A stretch of DNA of 64,000 bases from assembly GCF_002252675.1 (NCBI RefSeq), contig NZ_NQKY01000007.1:62001-126000 (forward strand), in the 5' to 3' direction. How positions within the stretch are numbered: the stretch's first letter is position 1; each line of letters starts with the position of its first letter. The stretch comes from Synechococcus sp. BO 8801. GTDB taxonomy: Bacteria; Cyanobacteriota; Cyanobacteriia; PCC-6307; Cyanobiaceae. Shown one piece after another: positions 38,870 through 50,948 of the stretch. Under the pieces are notes generated by a model that saw only the letters and a list, made by a program, of their open reading frames with translations, did no database searches and was not told where the DNA came from. Made by a program: the position numbers and the translations under genes.

Positions 38870-38914
38870 AGTCCCGGGTCGATGCCACCAGCGGTGGCGC
38901 GGCCCGGGACTTTT
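38870..38914 (+). terminator. Intrinsic terminator of urtABCDE
   Basis: Outer arms AGTCCCGGG (38870-38878) / CCCGGGACT (38903-38911) and inner arms GCCACC (38884-38889) / GGTGGC (38893-38898) form a long GC-rich hairpin followed by TTTT. It is placed directly after urtE and separates the operon from the convergent fmdB. Confidence 0.9.
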
Positions 38915-38944
38915 GCTTGGGAGGACTTTGGCTTCGCCTGGCGC

Positions 38945-39217
38945 TCAGCAGCCGCGATTGAGCATCCAGGGGCGGGTGCCGCTCTCCTTGAGCCGTGGCT
39001 TGCCGGTGGCTTCCTTGGTTTCCTTGCGGACCAGGCGGGGTTCGGACTGCTCCTGCTTCAGGCGAAACGAACCGCTGAGTGACATCACCGGCGTGAACAC
39101 ACGGACGCCTTCGGCGGTGCAGGTGGGGCAGTTGGTTTCCTTTTGGCGCTCATCGATGCTGCGCCAGACCTCATAGTTTTCGCAGCCGTTGCTGCAGCTG
39201 TATTCGTAGACAGGCAT
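38945..39217 (-). CDS. fmdB: FmdB-family zinc-ribbon protein
   Basis: 90 residues from the ATG at 39217 (MPVYEYSCSN). The zinc ribbon is Cys8-x3-Cys12 ... Cys30-x2-Cys33 (CPTC). The C-terminal half is basic and low in structure. FmdB proteins are named from their location beside formamidase genes and were first thought to regulate them; the role is unproven. Here it follows fmdA on the same strand, but a strong terminator lies between, so expression may be independent or by read-through. Confidence 0.85.
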   Translation of the reverse strand: MPVYEYSCSNGCENYEVWRSIDERQKETNCPTCTAEGVRVFTPVMSLSGSFRLKQEQSEPRLVRKETKEATGKPRLKESGTRPWMLNRGC

Positions 39218-39282
39218 CGCAGGACGAGGGGAACGACAGGGGGAAGGGAGATGGCAGCCAGGAACAGTGGCAGGCCAGAGCA

Positions 39283-39312
39283 GTGGCGGACAAGAACCGT
39301 GGCGGACAAGAA
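39283..39312. repeat. Two tandem copies of a 14-bp sequence
   Basis: GTGGCGGACAAGAA occurs at 39283-39296 and 39299-39312, a 16-bp period, between the fmdA terminator and fmdB. It could be an operator pair or a slippage product; no known binding motif is recognised. Confidence 0.7.
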
Positions 39313-39336
39313 AAAGGGGCCTGGTGTCCAGGCCCC
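39311..39336 (-). terminator. Intrinsic terminator of fmdA
   Basis: Read on the minus strand, GGGGCCTGG / CCAGGCCCC (9 bp, 3-base loop) is followed by TTTTTC. It is 17 bp past the fmdA stop, a textbook Rho-independent terminator. Confidence 0.92.
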
Positions 39337-39353
39337 TCCCTCCAGCCGGCCGA

Positions 39354-40559
39354 TCAGCAGGGAAGAATGTCCTTGTCGAAGATCGAGGTGGGGATGGCGA
39401 GGGTGCAGCAGGCGTTCGGGATGTCGACGATGCCGCTGATCCTGCCCTCCACCGGCGCACAGCTCAGCAGCAGGTAGGCCTGCTCGCCGGTGTAGCCGAA
39501 CTTCTTGAGGTACTCGATGGCGTTGAGGCAGGCACGCCGGTAGGCGATGTGGACGTCCATGTAGTACTGCTTGCCGTCGAATTCATCCACGGAGATGCCT
39601 TCGAACACCAGGTAGTCGGTGTAGTGGGGTTCCACCGGGCTGGTCTTGAACATGGGGTTGACCATCCCATACTTCGCCATGCCGCCCTTGATGATCTCGA
39701 CGTGGAGGTCGAGATAGCCGGACATCTCAATAGCGCCACAGAAGGAGATCTCACCATCCCCCTGGGAGAAGTGGATGTCGCCCATCGAGAGCTTGGCCCC
39801 TTCGACATAGACCGGGAAGTAGATCCGGGTGCCCTTGGTGAGGTTCTTGATGTCGCAGTTGCCGCCGTGCTCCCGGGGGGGCACCGTGCGGGCCGCTTCG
39901 TTGGCCACCCGCTCGAACTCGCTGCCGGGCAGGGTGCCGAGGATGGCGCTGTTGGGATTGGGCAGGGCCGCCAGCACCGGCTCGCTGCCGGAGAGGCCGG
40001 CGCCGTAGGTGCGGCGGTCGGGGGCGGTCTTCACCAGCTCCGTCTCACGACGGTTCCACTCGTTGAGCAGCTCGTGGGAGGGGGCGCAGCCGATCAGGCC
40101 CGGGTGGGTGATGCCGGCGAAACGAACGCCGGGAATGTGGCGGGAGGAGGTGTAGATGCCTTCCAGATCCCAGATGGCCTTGGCAGCCTTGGGGTAGTGA
40201 TCGGTGAGGAAACCACCACCGTTCTCCTTGGCGAAGATGCCCGTGAAGCCCCACTCATCCCCCTGCAGGGCACCGACATCAAGGATGTCCACCACCAGGA
40301 TGTCGCCGGGCTGGGCGCCGTTGACCCAGATCGGGCCGCTGAGAACGTGAACGACCTCGAGATTCACATCCTCGATGTCCTTGGGGTCGTCGTTGTTCTT
40401 GATCTGGCCGTCGGTCCAGTCCTTGCATTCGATCCGGAACACGTCACCAGGATTCACGGAGGCCACGGCAGGGATTTCCGGATGCCAGCGGTTGTGCCCG
40501 GGCATGTCCTGCTGATCCATCGGCTTGGTGAGATCGACGGAGAAGAGTGTTTTGGGCAT
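39354..40559 (-). CDS. fmdA: Formamidase (acetamidase/formamidase family)
   Basis: 401 residues from the ATG at 40559 (MPKTLFSVDL). Conserved features include PGHNRWHPEIP, VHVLSGPIWVNGAQPGDIL, GFTGIFAKENGGGFL, the HPGLIGCAPS block and the Cys-Asp region REHGGNCDIKNL. It hydrolyses formamide (and perhaps acetamide) to ammonia and the acid in the cytoplasm. Its position beside urtABCDE and urease suggests that the island handles urea and short amides together. Codon use resembles urt rather than the GC-saturated neighbours. Confidence 0.95.
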   Translation of the reverse strand: MPKTLFSVDLTKPMDQQDMPGHNRWHPEIPAVASVNPGDVFRIECKDWTDGQIKNNDDPKDIEDVNLEVVHVLSGPIWVNGAQPGDILVVDILDVGALQGDEWGFTGIFAKENGGGFLTDHYPKAAKAIWDLEGIYTSSRHIPGVRFAGITHPGLIGCAPSHELLNEWNRRETELVKTAPDRRTYGAGLSGSEPVLAALPNPNSAILGTLPGSEFERVANEAARTVPPREHGGNCDIKNLTKGTRIYFPVYVEGAKLSMGDIHFSQGDGEISFCGAIEMSGYLDLHVEIIKGGMAKYGMVNPMFKTSPVEPHYTDYLVFEGISVDEFDGKQYYMDVHIAYRRACLNAIEYLKKFGYTGEQAYLLLSCAPVEGRISGIVDIPNACCTLAIPTSIFDKDILPC

Positions 40560-40725
40560 CGAGAAACCGAGGCGCAATTTCCCATCCATCCAAAAGGATG
40601 GCCTGCGGCCCGAAAGTGTCGATTGCTACAAGAAATTGGGGCCCAGGACTCGCCCCCAATGAATGAAATCAAGAATCATTATCAAGCCTGGCGCGGCGGT
40701 TGGCCGTCCCGATGCCGTCGGAGGG
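40560..40725 (-). promoter_or_regulatory. fmdA leader and promoter region with two hairpins
   Basis: AT-richer spacer. Hairpins CCATCC (40586-40591) / GGATGG (40596-40601) with an AAAA loop, and ATTGGGG (40635-40641) / CCCCAAT (40654-40660), lie between the fmdA start and the lipoprotein stop. The second could terminate the lipoprotein transcript; the first lies in the fmdA leader. No known riboswitch is recognised. Confidence 0.4.
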
Positions 40726-41235
40726 TCAGGTGTCGTCGAAATCCCCTTTCCGGCAGAGATTGTCCTTCAACCGCGAGACCCAGACACTGGGATCCAGCTT
40801 GCCGATCTGCTCCGTACGGCCATCAAAATGGAACAGGAACTGCCAGCGATTCTTGACCGGGAATGTTCTCTTGGCGTTGAGATCGCTGATCGGATCTCCG
40901 AAGATATTGTCATAGGTTTGCCAGCCTGGCTCTCCTTTGACGCTGCAGATCGCCGTGACTTCGTACATCTGACCCTTGCCATCGTCGCCCCCTGAGGTGA
41001 CCTTCACGACACCCTTGTGCAGCCCATTGGCAATGCCCGGCTTGAACGCCCGCAACAGCTCCACCCGGTTCCCATCCACCTCCACGAGAAGGTCGCCCGG
41101 TTTGGCGTCCTGAACGGCCACCTCCTTGGGGGTGGCGGTGCAACCGGCCAGGGCGAGCCCCGTACCAGCGAGCAAGCCGGCCAGGAGTCCTGCCAGGTGC
41201 TTCCGGGACCCCAGGCCCCCCACAGCGTCGGACAA
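40726..41235 (-). CDS. Predicted lipoprotein, function unknown
   Basis: Up to 169 residues. The signal peptide LAGLLAGLLAGTGLALAGC ends in a lipobox with the lipid Cys, so it is membrane-anchored. The mature part is a beta-rich domain (LLVEVDGNRVELLRAF, MYEVTAICSVKGEPGWQ). The start is TTG at 41235 or GTG at 41223, and neither has a clear ribosome binding site. No family recognised. It follows pabC by 26 bp on the same strand. Confidence 0.7.
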   Translation of the reverse strand: MSDAVGGLGSRKHLAGLLAGLLAGTGLALAGCTATPKEVAVQDAKPGDLLVEVDGNRVELLRAFKPGIANGLHKGVVKVTSGGDDGKGQMYEVTAICSVKGEPGWQTYDNIFGDPISDLNAKRTFPVKNRWQFLFHFDGRTEQIGKLDPSVWVSRLKDNLCRKGDFDDT

Positions 41236-41261
41236 CGTGATCGATCGATTCTGGGGCCAAC

Positions 41262-42134
41262 CTATGACGACACCAGCAGCCGCTTCCAGAGGTCCAGGGC
41301 CCCGGCGGGCGCGGGCAGGTCGGTGTCGCCGCAGCGCCGGATCGGGCGGCAGCCGAGGCTGTTGATCAGCAGGGCCGCCTCGCTCTCCAGCAGGTCCGCC
41401 ACGGACAACCGCTCCTCCCGCACCAGTCCCAGGGCCAGGCCGCGGCCCCGCATCACCCCCGGCAGGCAGCCGCTCTCCACGGGCGGCGTGATCCAGTCGC
41501 CCCTCCGGCGCAGCAGCAGGTTGGCGCTGGTGCCGCAGCAGAGGTCGCCGCCGCTGCCGAGCAGCAGGGCGTCCTCAGCCCCGGCGGCCCGGGCCTCCCG
41601 CAGGGCCTGGATGGCGCCGGCGTAGGCGAAGGTCTTGCAGCGGCTGACCAGGCTGGCTGCGTTGCGTCGCTCCAGCGCGCTGACGATCACCGTCACCGGG
41701 GTGGAGTTCGGGGTCCAGGGGCTCAGCTGCAGCCAGAAGCGGGGGCGGCCCTGGGGTTCGTCCGGCGCCGGCAGCGCCAGGCCCCGGCCGGCGCCGCTGC
41801 CCCGGCTCCAGTTGAGCCGCAGGGCCCCGCTGCCGGAGAGGCCACTGCGGGCCACGGCCTCGGCCAGCAGCGGCCGCACCCGATCGGCGCCGGGGGGTGG
41901 CGCCATTCCCAGGCTGGCGGCCGAGACGCGCCAGCGCTCCAGGTGCTCCGCCAGCAGCCGGGGCTCCCCTCCCTCGACCAGCACCGTTTCGAACAGGCCG
42001 TCGGCCAGCAGCAGGCCCCGGTCACTCAGGGGCAGGCAAAGCCGATCGGGATCGCCCCAGGTTCCCTCCGGGGACGGCCCGTCGATCCAGGCGATGGCCG
42101 TGCCGGCCGGATGGCTGCCGCCCTCGCCGCTCAT
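41262..42134 (-). CDS. pabC: Class IV aminotransferase, probable aminodeoxychorismate lyase
   Basis: 290 residues. Features of fold-type IV PLP enzymes are SDRGLLLADGLFETV, the PLP lysine in SRCKTFAYAGAI (near residue 180), GSGGDLCCGTSANLLL and a PGVMRGRGLAL block. Overlapping pabB by 4 bp, it most likely releases pyruvate from 4-amino-4-deoxychorismate to give p-aminobenzoate for folate. A D-amino-acid or branched-chain aminotransferase is less likely given the context. Confidence 0.85.
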   Translation of the reverse strand: MSGEGGSHPAGTAIAWIDGPSPEGTWGDPDRLCLPLSDRGLLLADGLFETVLVEGGEPRLLAEHLERWRVSAASLGMAPPPGADRVRPLLAEAVARSGLSGSGALRLNWSRGSGAGRGLALPAPDEPQGRPRFWLQLSPWTPNSTPVTVIVSALERRNAASLVSRCKTFAYAGAIQALREARAAGAEDALLLGSGGDLCCGTSANLLLRRRGDWITPPVESGCLPGVMRGRGLALGLVREERLSVADLLESEAALLINSLGCRPIRRCGDTDLPAPAGALDLWKRLLVSS

Positions 42135-43447
42135 GCCAGGGCCTCCAGCAGCGGTTCGATCTTCCAGCCCATCTCCCGGGCCTCCCCGGCCGGGTCGGAA
42201 TCAGCCACGATGCCACCGCCGGCATGGAGGCGCAGGCGCCGGCCCTTCTGCAGCAGGGTGCGGATGAGGATGCTGCTGTCGAAGCTGCCGTCGGCGCCCA
42301 GGTGGAAGAGGGAGCCGCAGTAGGGCCCCCTCGGCACCGGCTCCAGCTGGTTGAGGCGCTGGCAGGCCCGCACCTTGGGGGCGCCGGTGATGGAGCCCCC
42401 CGGCCAGCAGGCCCGCAGCAGGTCGACCAGGCCGCGGCCGTCGGCGAGCCGCCCCATCACCACCGAAGTGAGGTGGTGCACATGGGCGTAGCTCTCCAGC
42501 CCCAGCAGCTGGGGCACATGCACCGACCCCGGCACGCAGACCCGGCCCAGGTCGTTGCGCAGCAGGTCGACGATCATCACGTTCTCGGCCCGGTCCTTGG
42601 GGTCGCAGATCAGCTCGGCGGCGCTGGCGGCATCGGCGTCGGGGTCGGCCCGGCGGGGCCGGGTGCCCTTGATCGGCCGCGTCTCCACCTGGCCGTTGGG
42701 GTGCAGGCGCAGGAAGCGCTCCGGCGAGGCCGAGATCACCGCCTCGCCGCCGGCGACCGCCAGGCCGGCGAAGGGGGCCGGACCGTGGCTCACCAGGCGG
42801 CCGTACAGCGCCAGCGGGTCGGGCGGCTCGGGCCGCAGGCTCTCGCAGCAGGCGGTGAGGTTGGCCTGGAACAGATCACCGGCGGCGATCCACTCCCGCA
42901 GGATCCCCACCTGGGCGGCATAGGTGTCCGGGGGAGTGTGCCAGTGCCACGCGTCCCGGGCGATGCCGGGCCCATCGGCCGGGCGCTCCCCGGCCCCGGC
43001 CACCGCCGCCCCGGTGGCGGGATCCTGCAGCAGCCGCACCATGGCCGCGAACCGGTCCGGGTCCTGGCCCTCCAGCCACAGCCGCCCCTCCCCCCGGTCG
43101 AAATGGATCAGGGGGTCGTGGCGGGCCGCCCACAGGGTGGCCATGTCGGAGGCCTGCCAGTGCTCGGCCGGCTCCACCCAGGCCCCAGCCTCGTAGCCGA
43201 GCCAGCCCAGCCACGGTCCCCCCTGGCGCTCCAGGTCCGCCAGGACGTCGAAAGGGTCGGCCGCCCCCGGGTCGCCCGGCAGCCCCCGGCAGGACACGGT
43301 GGCCACCGGATCCACCCCGAGCACGCCGCGGCAGCCGAGGGGGCTGCCGTCGCCGTCGAGCAGCACCAGCCCGTCCCGGCCGAAGCGCTCCGCCAGGACC
43401 ACCGCCAGGGCCCGGGGCTCCAGCCAGGGGAGCGGGTCGCTCCTCAA
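42131..43447 (-). CDS. pabB: Aminodeoxychorismate synthase component I
   Basis: 438 residues from a TTG at 43447. It begins within the queC stop (TTGA) with GGAG 7 bases before it. No ATG is available before conserved sequence. Chorismate-binding motifs are [34 protein letters not shown] and [10 protein letters not shown]. It aminates chorismate with ammonia from PabA, which is not seen here. Anthranilate synthase is the alternative, but the pabC partner and the PIKGTRPR form favour PabB. Confidence 0.9.
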   Translation of the reverse strand: MRSDPLPWLEPRALAVVLAERFGRDGLVLLDGDGSPLGCRGVLGVDPVATVSCRGLPGDPGAADPFDVLADLERQGGPWLGWLGYEAGAWVEPAEHWQASDMATLWAARHDPLIHFDRGEGRLWLEGQDPDRFAAMVRLLQDPATGAAVAGAGERPADGPGIARDAWHWHTPPDTYAAQVGILREWIAAGDLFQANLTACCESLRPEPPDPLALYGRLVSHGPAPFAGLAVAGGEAVISASPERFLRLHPNGQVETRPIKGTRPRRADPDADAASAAELICDPKDRAENVMIVDLLRNDLGRVCVPGSVHVPQLLGLESYAHVHHLTSVVMGRLADGRGLVDLLRACWPGGSITGAPKVRACQRLNQLEPVPRGPYCGSLFHLGADGSFDSSILIRTLLQKGRRLRLHAGGGIVADSDPAGEAREMGWKIEPLLEALA

Positions 43448-44295
43448 CGGCTCGCTCCGGCACGCACGGCGGAGCTGGTCAGGTCGGGCCGGCCCGCGGC
43501 CACCAGGGCGGCATCGCGGATACGGCAGCTGTCGCAGCGGCCGCAGGGGAGATCCTCGCCGCTGTAACAGCTCCAGGTGGCCGCGATCGGGACCCCGAGC
43601 CGCAGGGCCTCGCGCACGATGGTGGCCTTGTCCCAGGCCACCAGGGGGGCCCAGAGGCGGGCGCCACGGCCCTCGCGCCCTGCCTTGGTGGCCAGGTCGG
43701 CCAGGCTCTGGAAGGCGGCCAGGTAGTCCGGGCGGCAGTCGGGATAGCCGGAGTAATCCACCGCATTGACCCCGAGCACGAGGCTGGTGGCGCCCCGGGC
43801 TTCGGCCAGGCTCAGCCCCAGGGCGATGAACACCGTGTTGCGGCCGGGGACGTAGGTGGTGGGGATCACCCCCTCGACCACGCCGCCGTCGGGGACGGGG
43901 ATGGCCGGATCGGTGAGGGCCGAGCCGCCCCAGGCCGCCAGGTTCACGGCGATCACGTGATGCTCCTCCAGCGCCAGGGCGCCGGCCACCGCGGCGGCGG
44001 CGTCCAGCTCGCGCCGGTGGCGCTGGCCATAGTCGAAGGAGAGGCCGATCACCCGGTGGCCCGCCTCGATCGCCAGGGCCGCGGCGGTGGCCGAATCCAG
44101 GCCGCCGGAGAGCAGGGCGATGGCCAGCGGCCTGGCTGGAGGGGTGCTGGCTGGAGGGGGCGTGGCAGGGGTGCTCGTGATGGGGCGGGCGGAGGCGACA
44201 GCCCCCCCATTGTGGAAGCGGCCCGGAGGGGACGGAGCGATCGGAGGGTGCCATGGTGGTGGCTCCGGATTCCGGTCCCTACCGAGGTTCCCCAT
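43444..44295 (-). CDS. queC: 7-cyano-7-deazaguanine synthase
   Basis: About 283 residues if it starts at the ATG at 44295. The PP-loop ATPase motif [12 protein letters not shown] begins near residue 65, so there is an unusual Pro-rich N-terminal extension of about 60 residues. No ATG, GTG or TTG exists between the two, so either the extension is real or a rare start codon is used. [19 protein letters not shown] and the zinc cysteines [15 protein letters not shown] are intact. It converts 7-carboxy-7-deazaguanine to preQ0 for queuosine. It overlaps pabB by 4 bp. Confidence 0.9.
   Translation of the reverse strand: MGNLGRDRNPEPPPWHPPIAPSPPGRFHNGGAVASARPITSTPATPPPASTPPARPLAIALLSGGLDSATAAALAIEAGHRVIGLSFDYGQRHRRELDAAAAVAGALALEEHHVIAVNLAAWGGSALTDPAIPVPDGGVVEGVIPTTYVPGRNTVFIALGLSLAEARGATSLVLGVNAVDYSGYPDCRPDYLAAFQSLADLATKAGREGRGARLWAPLVAWDKATIVREALRLGVPIAATWSCYSGEDLPCGRCDSCRIRDAALVAAGRPDLTSSAVRAGASR
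43455..43458 (-). promoter_or_regulatory. Ribosome binding site deciding the TTG start of pabB
   Basis: GGAG on the minus strand, inside the 3' end of queC and 7 bases before the TTG at 43447. Confidence 0.7.
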
Positions 44296-44842
44296 GGCCC
44301 ATGCCCTGCGCCGTGCCACGGCGGCCGCGGCCACCGCCAGCGTCATCGTCAGCCTGCCGTCCCTGCTGGCGCTCGCGGCGGCGCCGGCCCGGGCCATCCC
44401 CCGGCTGGACCTGACGCCTTACCCCAAGCCCACCGCCGCCCAGACCCGCTGGGTGATCCAGCTCCCCGGGGTGCTGCCCCCCACCGCCGATCCGCGCCTG
44501 TCCCCCAACCCGAGCGACTGGCGGGTGCAGCTGATCGCCGGCCGGGAGGTGGAGGCCGACTGCAACCAGCGGGCCTTCCGGGGCCGCTTCCGCGCCAGCA
44601 AGGTGAAGGGCCTGGGCGTCAGCGTCTACACGGTGAGCGATGTGGGGCCGATGGTGTCGACCCTGATGGCCTGCCCCCCCGGCCAGGCCAAACGCAAGGT
44701 GTTCGTGCCGATGGGCAGCAAGCCCTTCGTGGTGCCCTACGACGCCAGCCGACCGATCGTCGTCTACACCCCGAAGGATCTGCAGCTGCGCTGGCGTCTC
44801 TGGAAGGCGGAGAAGGTGCAGCAGCCGGCCCAGGCCCTCTGA
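44294..44842 (+). CDS. eco: Ecotin-type serine protease inhibitor
   Basis: 182 residues. A signal peptide ([20 protein letters not shown] ... APARA) exports it to the periplasm. The ecotin core is clear: [18 protein letters not shown], the reactive loop VSTLMACP (E. coli VSTMMACP) with P1 Met, and [20 protein letters not shown]. The Cys in EADCN and that in MACP form the loop disulfide. Ecotin blocks trypsin-like proteases such as host or grazer digestive enzymes. Its ATG lies in CCATGG, the same palindrome that gives the queC ATG on the other strand. Confidence 0.92.
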   Translation: MAHALRRATAAAATASVIVSLPSLLALAAAPARAIPRLDLTPYPKPTAAQTRWVIQLPGVLPPTADPRLSPNPSDWRVQLIAGREVEADCNQRAFRGRFRASKVKGLGVSVYTVSDVGPMVSTLMACPPGQAKRKVFVPMGSKPFVVPYDASRPIVVYTPKDLQLRWRLWKAEKVQQPAQAL

Positions 44843-44860
44843 GGCCCCGGCGCTGGGGCC

Positions 44861-47186
<2,326 letters not shown>

Positions 47187-47249
47187 CTACCGACCCCTTC
47201 CAGTCCGCCCGCGCCCAGAGGCCTCCCCACCCAGCACCCCCCCTTCCCC

Positions 47250-47346
47250 CACACCCGGCCTCCTGGGGTGTGCGTCAGCGGCGCAGCCGAAGCCGGCCCG
47301 TTGCCCGCAAAGCGGGCTCGGACCGGCGCAGGCCGCGCCCGCTGAC
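47250..47346. other. Nested hairpins between dps and pyrG
   Basis: CACACCC (47250-47256) / GGGTGTG (47266-47272) is adjacent to a three-tier structure: GTCAGCGG (47274-47281) / CCGCTGAC (47339-47346), GCCGG (47292-47296) / CCGGC (47323-47327), and GCCCGC (47303-47308) / GCGGGC (47312-47317) with an AAA loop. It could be the dps terminator, a pyrG leader element or a small RNA. No U tract follows on the minus strand. The other half of this 186-bp spacer shows nothing clear. Confidence 0.6.
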
Positions 47347-47348
47347 AC

Positions 47349-47834
47349 TCACCCCTCCAGGAGACTCCGGAGCATCCAGGCGGTCTTCTCGTGGATCTGC
47401 AACCTCTGGGTCAGCAGGTCGGCGGTGGGCTGGTCGCTGGCCTCATCGGCGGTGGTGAACACCGAGCGGATCGTGCGGGCCACGGCCTCATGGCCCTCCA
47501 CCAGCTCCCGCACCATGGCCAGGGCAGCGGGGACGCCTTCGGCCTCGGGGATCGAGGAGAGGCCGGCATAGAGGGTGCCGCCGTAGGGGGCGGGGAAACC
47601 GAGGGCCCGGATGCGCTCGGCGATCAGGTCGAGGGCGGTCCAGAGCTCGGTGTACTGGTCCATGAACATCAGGTGGAGCGTGTTGAACATCGGTCCGGTC
47701 ACGTTCCAGTGGAAGCCGTGGGTCTTGGCGTAGAGCACGGTGCTGTCGGCCAGCACGCGGCCGAGACCCTCGGCGATCTGCTGGCGCTGGTCCGCCGGGA
47801 TGCCGATGTCGATGGGGGGAGCGGTGATGGCCAT
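47349..47834 (-). CDS. dps: Dps-family DNA-binding/ferritin-like protein
   Basis: 161 residues, four-helix-bundle pattern. The inter-subunit ferroxidase residues are present: [19 protein letters not shown] (first His, then Asp in MDQY) and [10 protein letters not shown] with Glu. It forms a 12-mer that oxidises and stores iron with hydrogen peroxide and protects DNA. A long N-terminal DNA-binding tail is lacking. It is separated from aspS by 89 bp and is probably monocistronic. Confidence 0.93.
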   Translation of the reverse strand: MAITAPPIDIGIPADQRQQIAEGLGRVLADSTVLYAKTHGFHWNVTGPMFNTLHLMFMDQYTELWTALDLIAERIRALGFPAPYGGTLYAGLSSIPEAEGVPAALAMVRELVEGHEAVARTIRSVFTTADEASDQPTADLLTQRLQIHEKTAWMLRSLLEG

Positions 47835-47923
47835 GGCGGAGGAGCGGGAGGCACCAGTCTAAGGCGAAGTGACTCCGCTTTATGGCGGCGCCATGGCGGC
47901 AATGGCGCGGCAGCGGCGGCCCC

Positions 47924-49747
47924 TCAGCCCTCCTCCTCCATCCAGGTACTGGCCACGTGCAGCTCCTCCAGCTGCTTGGGCGCCACATCGGCCGGGGCCT
48001 GGGTCATCAGGCAGCGGGCCTGCTGGGTCTTGGGGAAGGCGATCGTGTCGCGGATCGACTCCTCGCCGGCCAGCAGCATCACCAGCCGGTCCATGCCGAA
48101 GGCGATGCCGCCGTGGGGCGGGGCGCCCATGTCGAGGGCCTCCATCAGGAAGCCGAACTGGCGCTCGGCCTCCTCGAGCGGCAGGCCGATGGTCTGCAGC
48201 ACCTGGCGCTGCAGGGCGGAATCGTGGATGCGCAGCGAGCCGCCGCCCAGCTCCAGGCCGTTGAGCACCAGGTCGTAGGCCTGGGCGCGGGCCGTGGGGA
48301 GGGTGGCCGTCCAGGCGGTGGGGTCGCCGCCCAGATCCTCGGCGTTGGGGGCGCAGAAGGGGTGGTGCAGGGCTTCGAGGCGGTTCTCGCCGGCGTTGAA
48401 CTCGAACATCGGGAAGTCCACCACCCAGAGGAAGTTCCACTGGTCGTTGTCCCGCTCGGCCGGCACCAGGCCGAGTTCGCGGGCCAGGTACTGGCGCACC
48501 CGGTCGAGGGCCTTGTTGACGGTGGCGGTGTCGCCGGCACCGAACAGCAGCAGGGTGCCTTCCGTAGCGCCGGTGCGCTCCAGCAGTTCCGCCTTCATCT
48601 CGGCCGTGAGGTTGTCCTTGATGGCGCCGATCGTGTCGATCTCGCCGCCGGCCCGCACCCGGATGAAGGCCAGGCCGCCGGCCCCCGCCTTCTGGGCCTC
48701 GCTGAACACATCACCGCCGGGCTTGATGCGCACGTTGCTGACGGCCTCGTTGCCGCCGGCCACGGCGATACACTTCACCGAGCCCCCGGCCGCCACGGCG
48801 CCGGAGAACACCTTGAAGCCCATGTCCCGGACGATGTCCGAGGCGTCGGTGAGCTCCATGCCGTAGCGGGTGTCGGGCCGGTCGGTGCCGTAGCGCGCCA
48901 TCGCCTCGTGCCAGGTGAGGCGGGGGAACGGCCGCGGCAGCTCGATGCCCTTCACCTGTTTCCAGATGGCGGCGATCAGGCCCTCGTTGAGCGCCAGGAT
49001 CTCCTCCTGGTCCATGAAGCTCATCTCCATGTCCAGCTGGGTGAACTCCGGCTGGCGGTCGGCCCGCAGGTCCTCGTCGCGGAAGCAGCGGGCCACCTGG
49101 TAGTAGCGCTCGATGCCCCCCACCATCAGCAGCTGCTTGAACAGCTGGGGCGACTGGGGCAGGGCGAACCACTCACCGCCGCAGACCCGCGACGGCACCA
49201 GGTAGTCGCGGGCGCCCTCGGGGGTGGAGCGGGTGAGCACCGGGGTCTCCACCTCGATGAAGCCCTCCCCCTCCAGATAGCCGCGGGCGGCCTTCACGGT
49301 GGCGTGGCGCAGCCGCAGGTTGCGGCCCATGCGCTCGCGGCGCAGGTCGAGGTAGCGGTGGCGCAGGCGCAGCTCCTCGCGGGTGTTCTCCTCGTCATGC
49401 ACCGACACCGGGAAGGGGAGGTTGCCGCGCACGTCGTTGAGCACCGTGATGCCGCTCGCCAGCACCTCGATGGCGCCGGTGGCCAGGCGTTCGTTGAGGG
49501 ACTCGGCCGGCCGGGCCCGCACCTTGCCCTCCACCCGCAGGACGGTCTCGTTGCGCAGCCGCTCGGCCACGGCGAAGGCGGCGGGGGCCAGGTCGGGATC
49601 CACCGTGATCTGCACGGTGCCGCTGCGGTCGCGCAGGTCGATGAAGATCACCCCGCCGTGGTCGCGGCGCCGGTCGACCCAGCCGCACAGCTGGGCCTGC
49701 TGGCCGATGGCGTCGTTGCGCAGGTCGCCGCACCCGTGGCTGCGCAT
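47924..49747 (-). CDS. aspS: Aspartyl-tRNA synthetase
   Basis: 607 residues from the ATG at 49747 ([10 protein letters not shown]). An OB-fold anticodon domain ([21 protein letters not shown] in blocks) leads into class II motifs: motif 2 ([20 protein letters not shown], in its FRDEDLR core), the bacterial insertion domain, and motif 3 ([13 protein letters not shown]). It charges tRNA-Asp. Whether it is discriminating or also charges tRNA-Asn cannot be read from sequence by eye. Confidence 0.97.
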   Translation of the reverse strand: MRSHGCGDLRNDAIGQQAQLCGWVDRRRDHGGVIFIDLRDRSGTVQITVDPDLAPAAFAVAERLRNETVLRVEGKVRARPAESLNERLATGAIEVLASGITVLNDVRGNLPFPVSVHDEENTREELRLRHRYLDLRRERMGRNLRLRHATVKAARGYLEGEGFIEVETPVLTRSTPEGARDYLVPSRVCGGEWFALPQSPQLFKQLLMVGGIERYYQVARCFRDEDLRADRQPEFTQLDMEMSFMDQEEILALNEGLIAAIWKQVKGIELPRPFPRLTWHEAMARYGTDRPDTRYGMELTDASDIVRDMGFKVFSGAVAAGGSVKCIAVAGGNEAVSNVRIKPGGDVFSEAQKAGAGGLAFIRVRAGGEIDTIGAIKDNLTAEMKAELLERTGATEGTLLLFGAGDTATVNKALDRVRQYLARELGLVPAERDNDQWNFLWVVDFPMFEFNAGENRLEALHHPFCAPNAEDLGGDPTAWTATLPTARAQAYDLVLNGLELGGGSLRIHDSALQRQVLQTIGLPLEEAERQFGFLMEALDMGAPPHGGIAFGMDRLVMLLAGEESIRDTIAFPKTQQARCLMTQAPADVAPKQLEELHVASTWMEEEG

Positions 49748-49832
49748 GGTGGCAAGCAGAACGAATCCGCGAGTTTCCCACAGGGCGCCTGCGGGCAGTT
49801 CTGGAGGGGCCGGACCAGCGCAGAAAGGATGC

Positions 49833-50948
49833 TCAGCCGCGCCGGTAGAACGGCCGTCTGACCACCACGGCCGGCTCGGCCCGCCCGCGGATCTCCACCG
49901 CCAGCTCCGTTCCGGGCTTCGCCGCCGCCGCCGGCACGTAGGCCAGGGCCACCGCTTCCCCCAGGGTGGGGGACCAGGTGCCGCTGGTGACCTCGCCCAC
50001 CGGCTCCCCATCGAGGAGCACCGGGTAGCCATGGCGGGCGATGGCGCGGCCCTGCAGCTTCAGTCCCACCAGCTTGCGGCCCACCCCTTCGGCGGTCTGG
50101 CGGTCCAGGGCGGCGCGGCCGATGAAGTCCGCCGGCATTTCCAGGTGCACCAGCCAGCCCAGGCCCGCCTCCAGCGGCGTGGTGGCCGCGTCCATCTCGT
50201 TGCCGTAGAGGTGCATCGCCGCCTCCAGCCGCAGGGTGTCGCGGGCGCCGAGACCGCAGGGGGTGACGCCGTCGGCCAGCAGCCGCTGCCACAGCGCCAC
50301 GCCGGCCTCGCGGGCCAGCAGCAGCTCGAAGCCGTCTTCACCGGTGTAGCCCGTGCGACCCACGAACACCGGCGCGCCGTCGATGGCCAGCTCCCGGTGG
50401 CCGAAGCGGGGCAGGCCCGCCAGGCTCGTGCCCACCAGGGCCTCGAGGCGGGCGGGGGCCTCCGGGCCCTGCAGGGCCAGCAGCACCCCGTCGCCCTTGC
50501 GGTCGGTGATGGTGATCCCCTCGGGTTCCAGCTGGCTGGCGATCCAGGCGGTGTCGGCCTCGGCACAGGCGGCATTGATCACCAGCACCACTTCATCGCG
50601 CTCCCCCTCGGGCCCAGCGACGCGGCCGCGGTCGTAGACGATCAGGTCGTCAAGGATGCCGCCGGCCTCGTTGAGCAGCACCGTGTAGCAGGCCTCGCCG
50701 GGGCCGATCCGGAACAGGTCGGTGGGCACCAGCCGCTGCAGGGCGTCCTTGGTGCCCTGGCCCCGCAGGGTGAGCACCCCCATGTGGGAGATGTCGAAGA
50801 CGCCGCAGTGCTGGCGCACGGCGTTGTGCTCCTGCACCAGGCCGGCGAACTGGATCGCCATCTGCCAGCCGGCGAAGGGCACCATGCGGGCCCCGGCGGC
50901 GGTGGCGGCGGCGTCCAGGGGTGTGCGGCGCAGGGAGGTGGAATCCAT
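49833..50948 (-). CDS. gcvT: Glycine cleavage system T protein (aminomethyltransferase)
   Basis: 371 residues from the ATG at 50948 ([12 protein letters not shown]). Conserved [62 protein letters not shown] and IGRAALD are present. It passes the methylene group of the lipoyl-bound intermediate to tetrahydrofolate, releasing ammonia, as part of photorespiratory glycine breakdown. gcvH and gcvP are not nearby. 85 bp separate it from aspS on the same strand. Confidence 0.96.
   Translation of the reverse strand: MDSTSLRRTPLDAAATAAGARMVPFAGWQMAIQFAGLVQEHNAVRQHCGVFDISHMGVLTLRGQGTKDALQRLVPTDLFRIGPGEACYTVLLNEAGGILDDLIVYDRGRVAGPEGERDEVVLVINAACAEADTAWIASQLEPEGITITDRKGDGVLLALQGPEAPARLEALVGTSLAGLPRFGHRELAIDGAPVFVGRTGYTGEDGFELLLAREAGVALWQRLLADGVTPCGLGARDTLRLEAAMHLYGNEMDAATTPLEAGLGWLVHLEMPADFIGRAALDRQTAEGVGRKLVGLKLQGRAIARHGYPVLLDGEPVGEVTSGTWSPTLGEAVALAYVPAAAAKPGTELAVEIRGRAEPAVVVRRPFYRRG

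Noticed and set aside
42131-44254. A 707-residue fused PabB with long N-terminal region
   Set aside because: The first 270 codons are an out-of-frame reading of queC, and the PabB family begins at the TTG at 43447.
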